Assembly: GCA_964414555.1 (NCBI GenBank)
Contig: CAYPWW010000089.1
Location: 1-5,506 of the forward strand
DNA length: 5,506 nt
DNA from: Litorimonas sp964414555
GTDB lineage: Bacteria > Pseudomonadota > Alphaproteobacteria > Caulobacterales > Maricaulaceae
Direction: 5' to 3'
This document shows, in pieces, positions 4,964 through 5,506 of this stretch. How positions within the stretch are numbered: position 1 is the first letter of the stretch; every line of letters starts with the position of its first letter. Under the pieces are notes generated by a model that was not told the origin of the DNA, ran no database searches, and worked only from the letters and a program-made list of their open reading frames with translations. A program made the position numbers and the translations under genes.

Positions 4964-5506
4964 ATGCCAACCTATCGTGCAGATATTGATCCAGTGGCCG
5001 TCGCCGCAAATGATCGAAAGCGGAAACGCCGGACAATCTGGCTGATTCTTGTTGCCGTTCTTTGCGCCATTGTCGCCGTCGGTTGGTTCCAAACGCGCTA
5101 TTACCTGCTGAAAGACCTCCCCTCTCTGCCCGACAAGCGCACCATGTGGGAGCTGAACCTCAAACCCAACATGACACTGCTCGATAAAGAGGGGCGCGTT
5201 ATTGGCCATCGTGGGCCTTATATCGGTGCGCCGATGAAGCTGGGCCAGATGCCGTCTTATGTTGGCAATGCCTTCCTCGCGATCGAGGATGAGCGCTTTT
5301 ATGAGCATGAGGGCATCGACAACCGCGCGATCCTGCGCGCCCTGTTCGAGAACACCCGCTCTGGCGACACGGTCCAAGGTGGTTCGACCCTGACGCAGCA
5401 GCTGGTGAAGAACATCGTGTTGTCGCCAGAGAAATCCTACCGCCGGAAATTCCAAGAAGCCCTGCTCGCCCGTGATATGGAAGCCGTGCTGTCCAAGCCG
5501 GAAATC
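4964..5506 (+). CDS. Penicillin-binding protein / peptidoglycan glycosyltransferase, GT51 domain (3' end outside window)
   Basis: This enzyme polymerises lipid II into glycan strands at the outer face of the inner membrane. The frame is open for 181 codons to the window edge. A short basic cytoplasmic tail (RKRKRR, 18-23) precedes one membrane anchor (about 24-41), consistent with an uncleaved N-in signal anchor. The GT51 motifs appear in order: EDERFYEHEG (108-117, catalytic Glu108), GGSTLTQQLVKN (139-150), and RRKFQE (160-165, the RKxxE motif). The transpeptidase domain with SxxK that would make it a class A (bifunctional) PBP would lie beyond the edge, so PBP1A-type is likely, but a monofunctional glycosyltransferase cannot be excluded. 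It is transcribed divergently from the ycgN-like gene. Confidence 0.93.
   Translation, partial: MPTYRADIDPVAVAANDRKRKRRTIWLILVAVLCAIVAVGWFQTRYYLLKDLPSLPDKRTMWELNLKPNMTLLDKEGRVIGHRGPYIGAPMKLGQMPSYVGNAFLAIEDERFYEHEGIDNRAILRALFENTRSGDTVQGGSTLTQQLVKNIVLSPEKSYRRKFQEALLARDMEAVLSKPEI

Noticed and set aside
4877..5455. 192-codon minus-strand open frame opposite the PBP gene
   Set aside because: The plus strand here encodes clear GT51 motifs. The minus-strand frame has no recognisable features and overlaps the ycgN-like start in another frame.
1..5506. CRISPR array, tRNA, rRNA, insertion sequence or phage genes
   Set aside because: There are no spaced direct repeats, cloverleaf-like sequences, transposase-like frames or terminal inverted repeats. 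Nearly all of the window is accounted for by housekeeping genes.

Overview
This window carries the 5' half of a respiratory complex I (proton-translocating NADH:quinone oxidoreductase) operon on the minus strand, read from right to left as nuoA, nuoB, nuoC, an unrecognised secreted-protein gene, nuoD, an unrecognised 65-codon gene, and nuoE, which runs off the left edge. Right of the operon are a YcgN/UPF0260-type cysteine-cluster gene (minus strand) and the start of a peptidoglycan glycosyltransferase/penicillin-binding protein gene (plus strand), which runs off the right edge.

The organism is most likely an alphaproteobacterium. The Nuo subunits have the alphaproteobacterial/mitochondrial character (for example NuoD with PQHPAAHG and RPGGVHQD), nuoC and nuoD are separate genes, and NuoE has the Lys/Pro-rich linker plus C-terminal helix-hairpin-helix-like module seen in many alphaproteobacterial NuoE proteins. 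The moderate G+C and gene style would fit the Caulobacterales/Maricaulales/Hyphomonadaceae area, but that finer placement is a guess.

Layout: 1-963 nuoE (partial); 960-1157 small unknown gene; 1154-2350 nuoD; 2337-2762 secreted unknown gene; 2762-3367 nuoC; 3369-3947 nuoB; 3953-4318 nuoA; 4319-4463 non-coding leader, probably holding the nuo promoter; 4464-4934 ycgN-like gene; 4935-4963 a 29-base divergent gap; 4964-5506 PBP/glycosyltransferase (partial).

The nuo part is very compact: neighbours overlap by 1, 4 or 14 bases or are 1-5 bases apart, so all seven genes are very likely one transcript with translational coupling. NuoA is a membrane-arm subunit at the junction with the peripheral arm. 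NuoB (cluster N2), NuoC and NuoD form the quinone-reducing connecting module, and NuoE carries cluster N1a in the NADH-dehydrogenase module.

The least explained content is the two extra genes embedded in the operon: a predicted exported, acidic, four-cysteine protein between nuoC and nuoD, and a 65-residue protein between nuoD and nuoE. Both have their own Shine-Dalgarno sequences, overlap their neighbours, and are less G+C-rich (about 46-48% by hand count) than the nuo genes around them. I recognise neither family. They are candidates for lineage-specific complex I accessory or assembly factors, but nothing in the sequence proves that.
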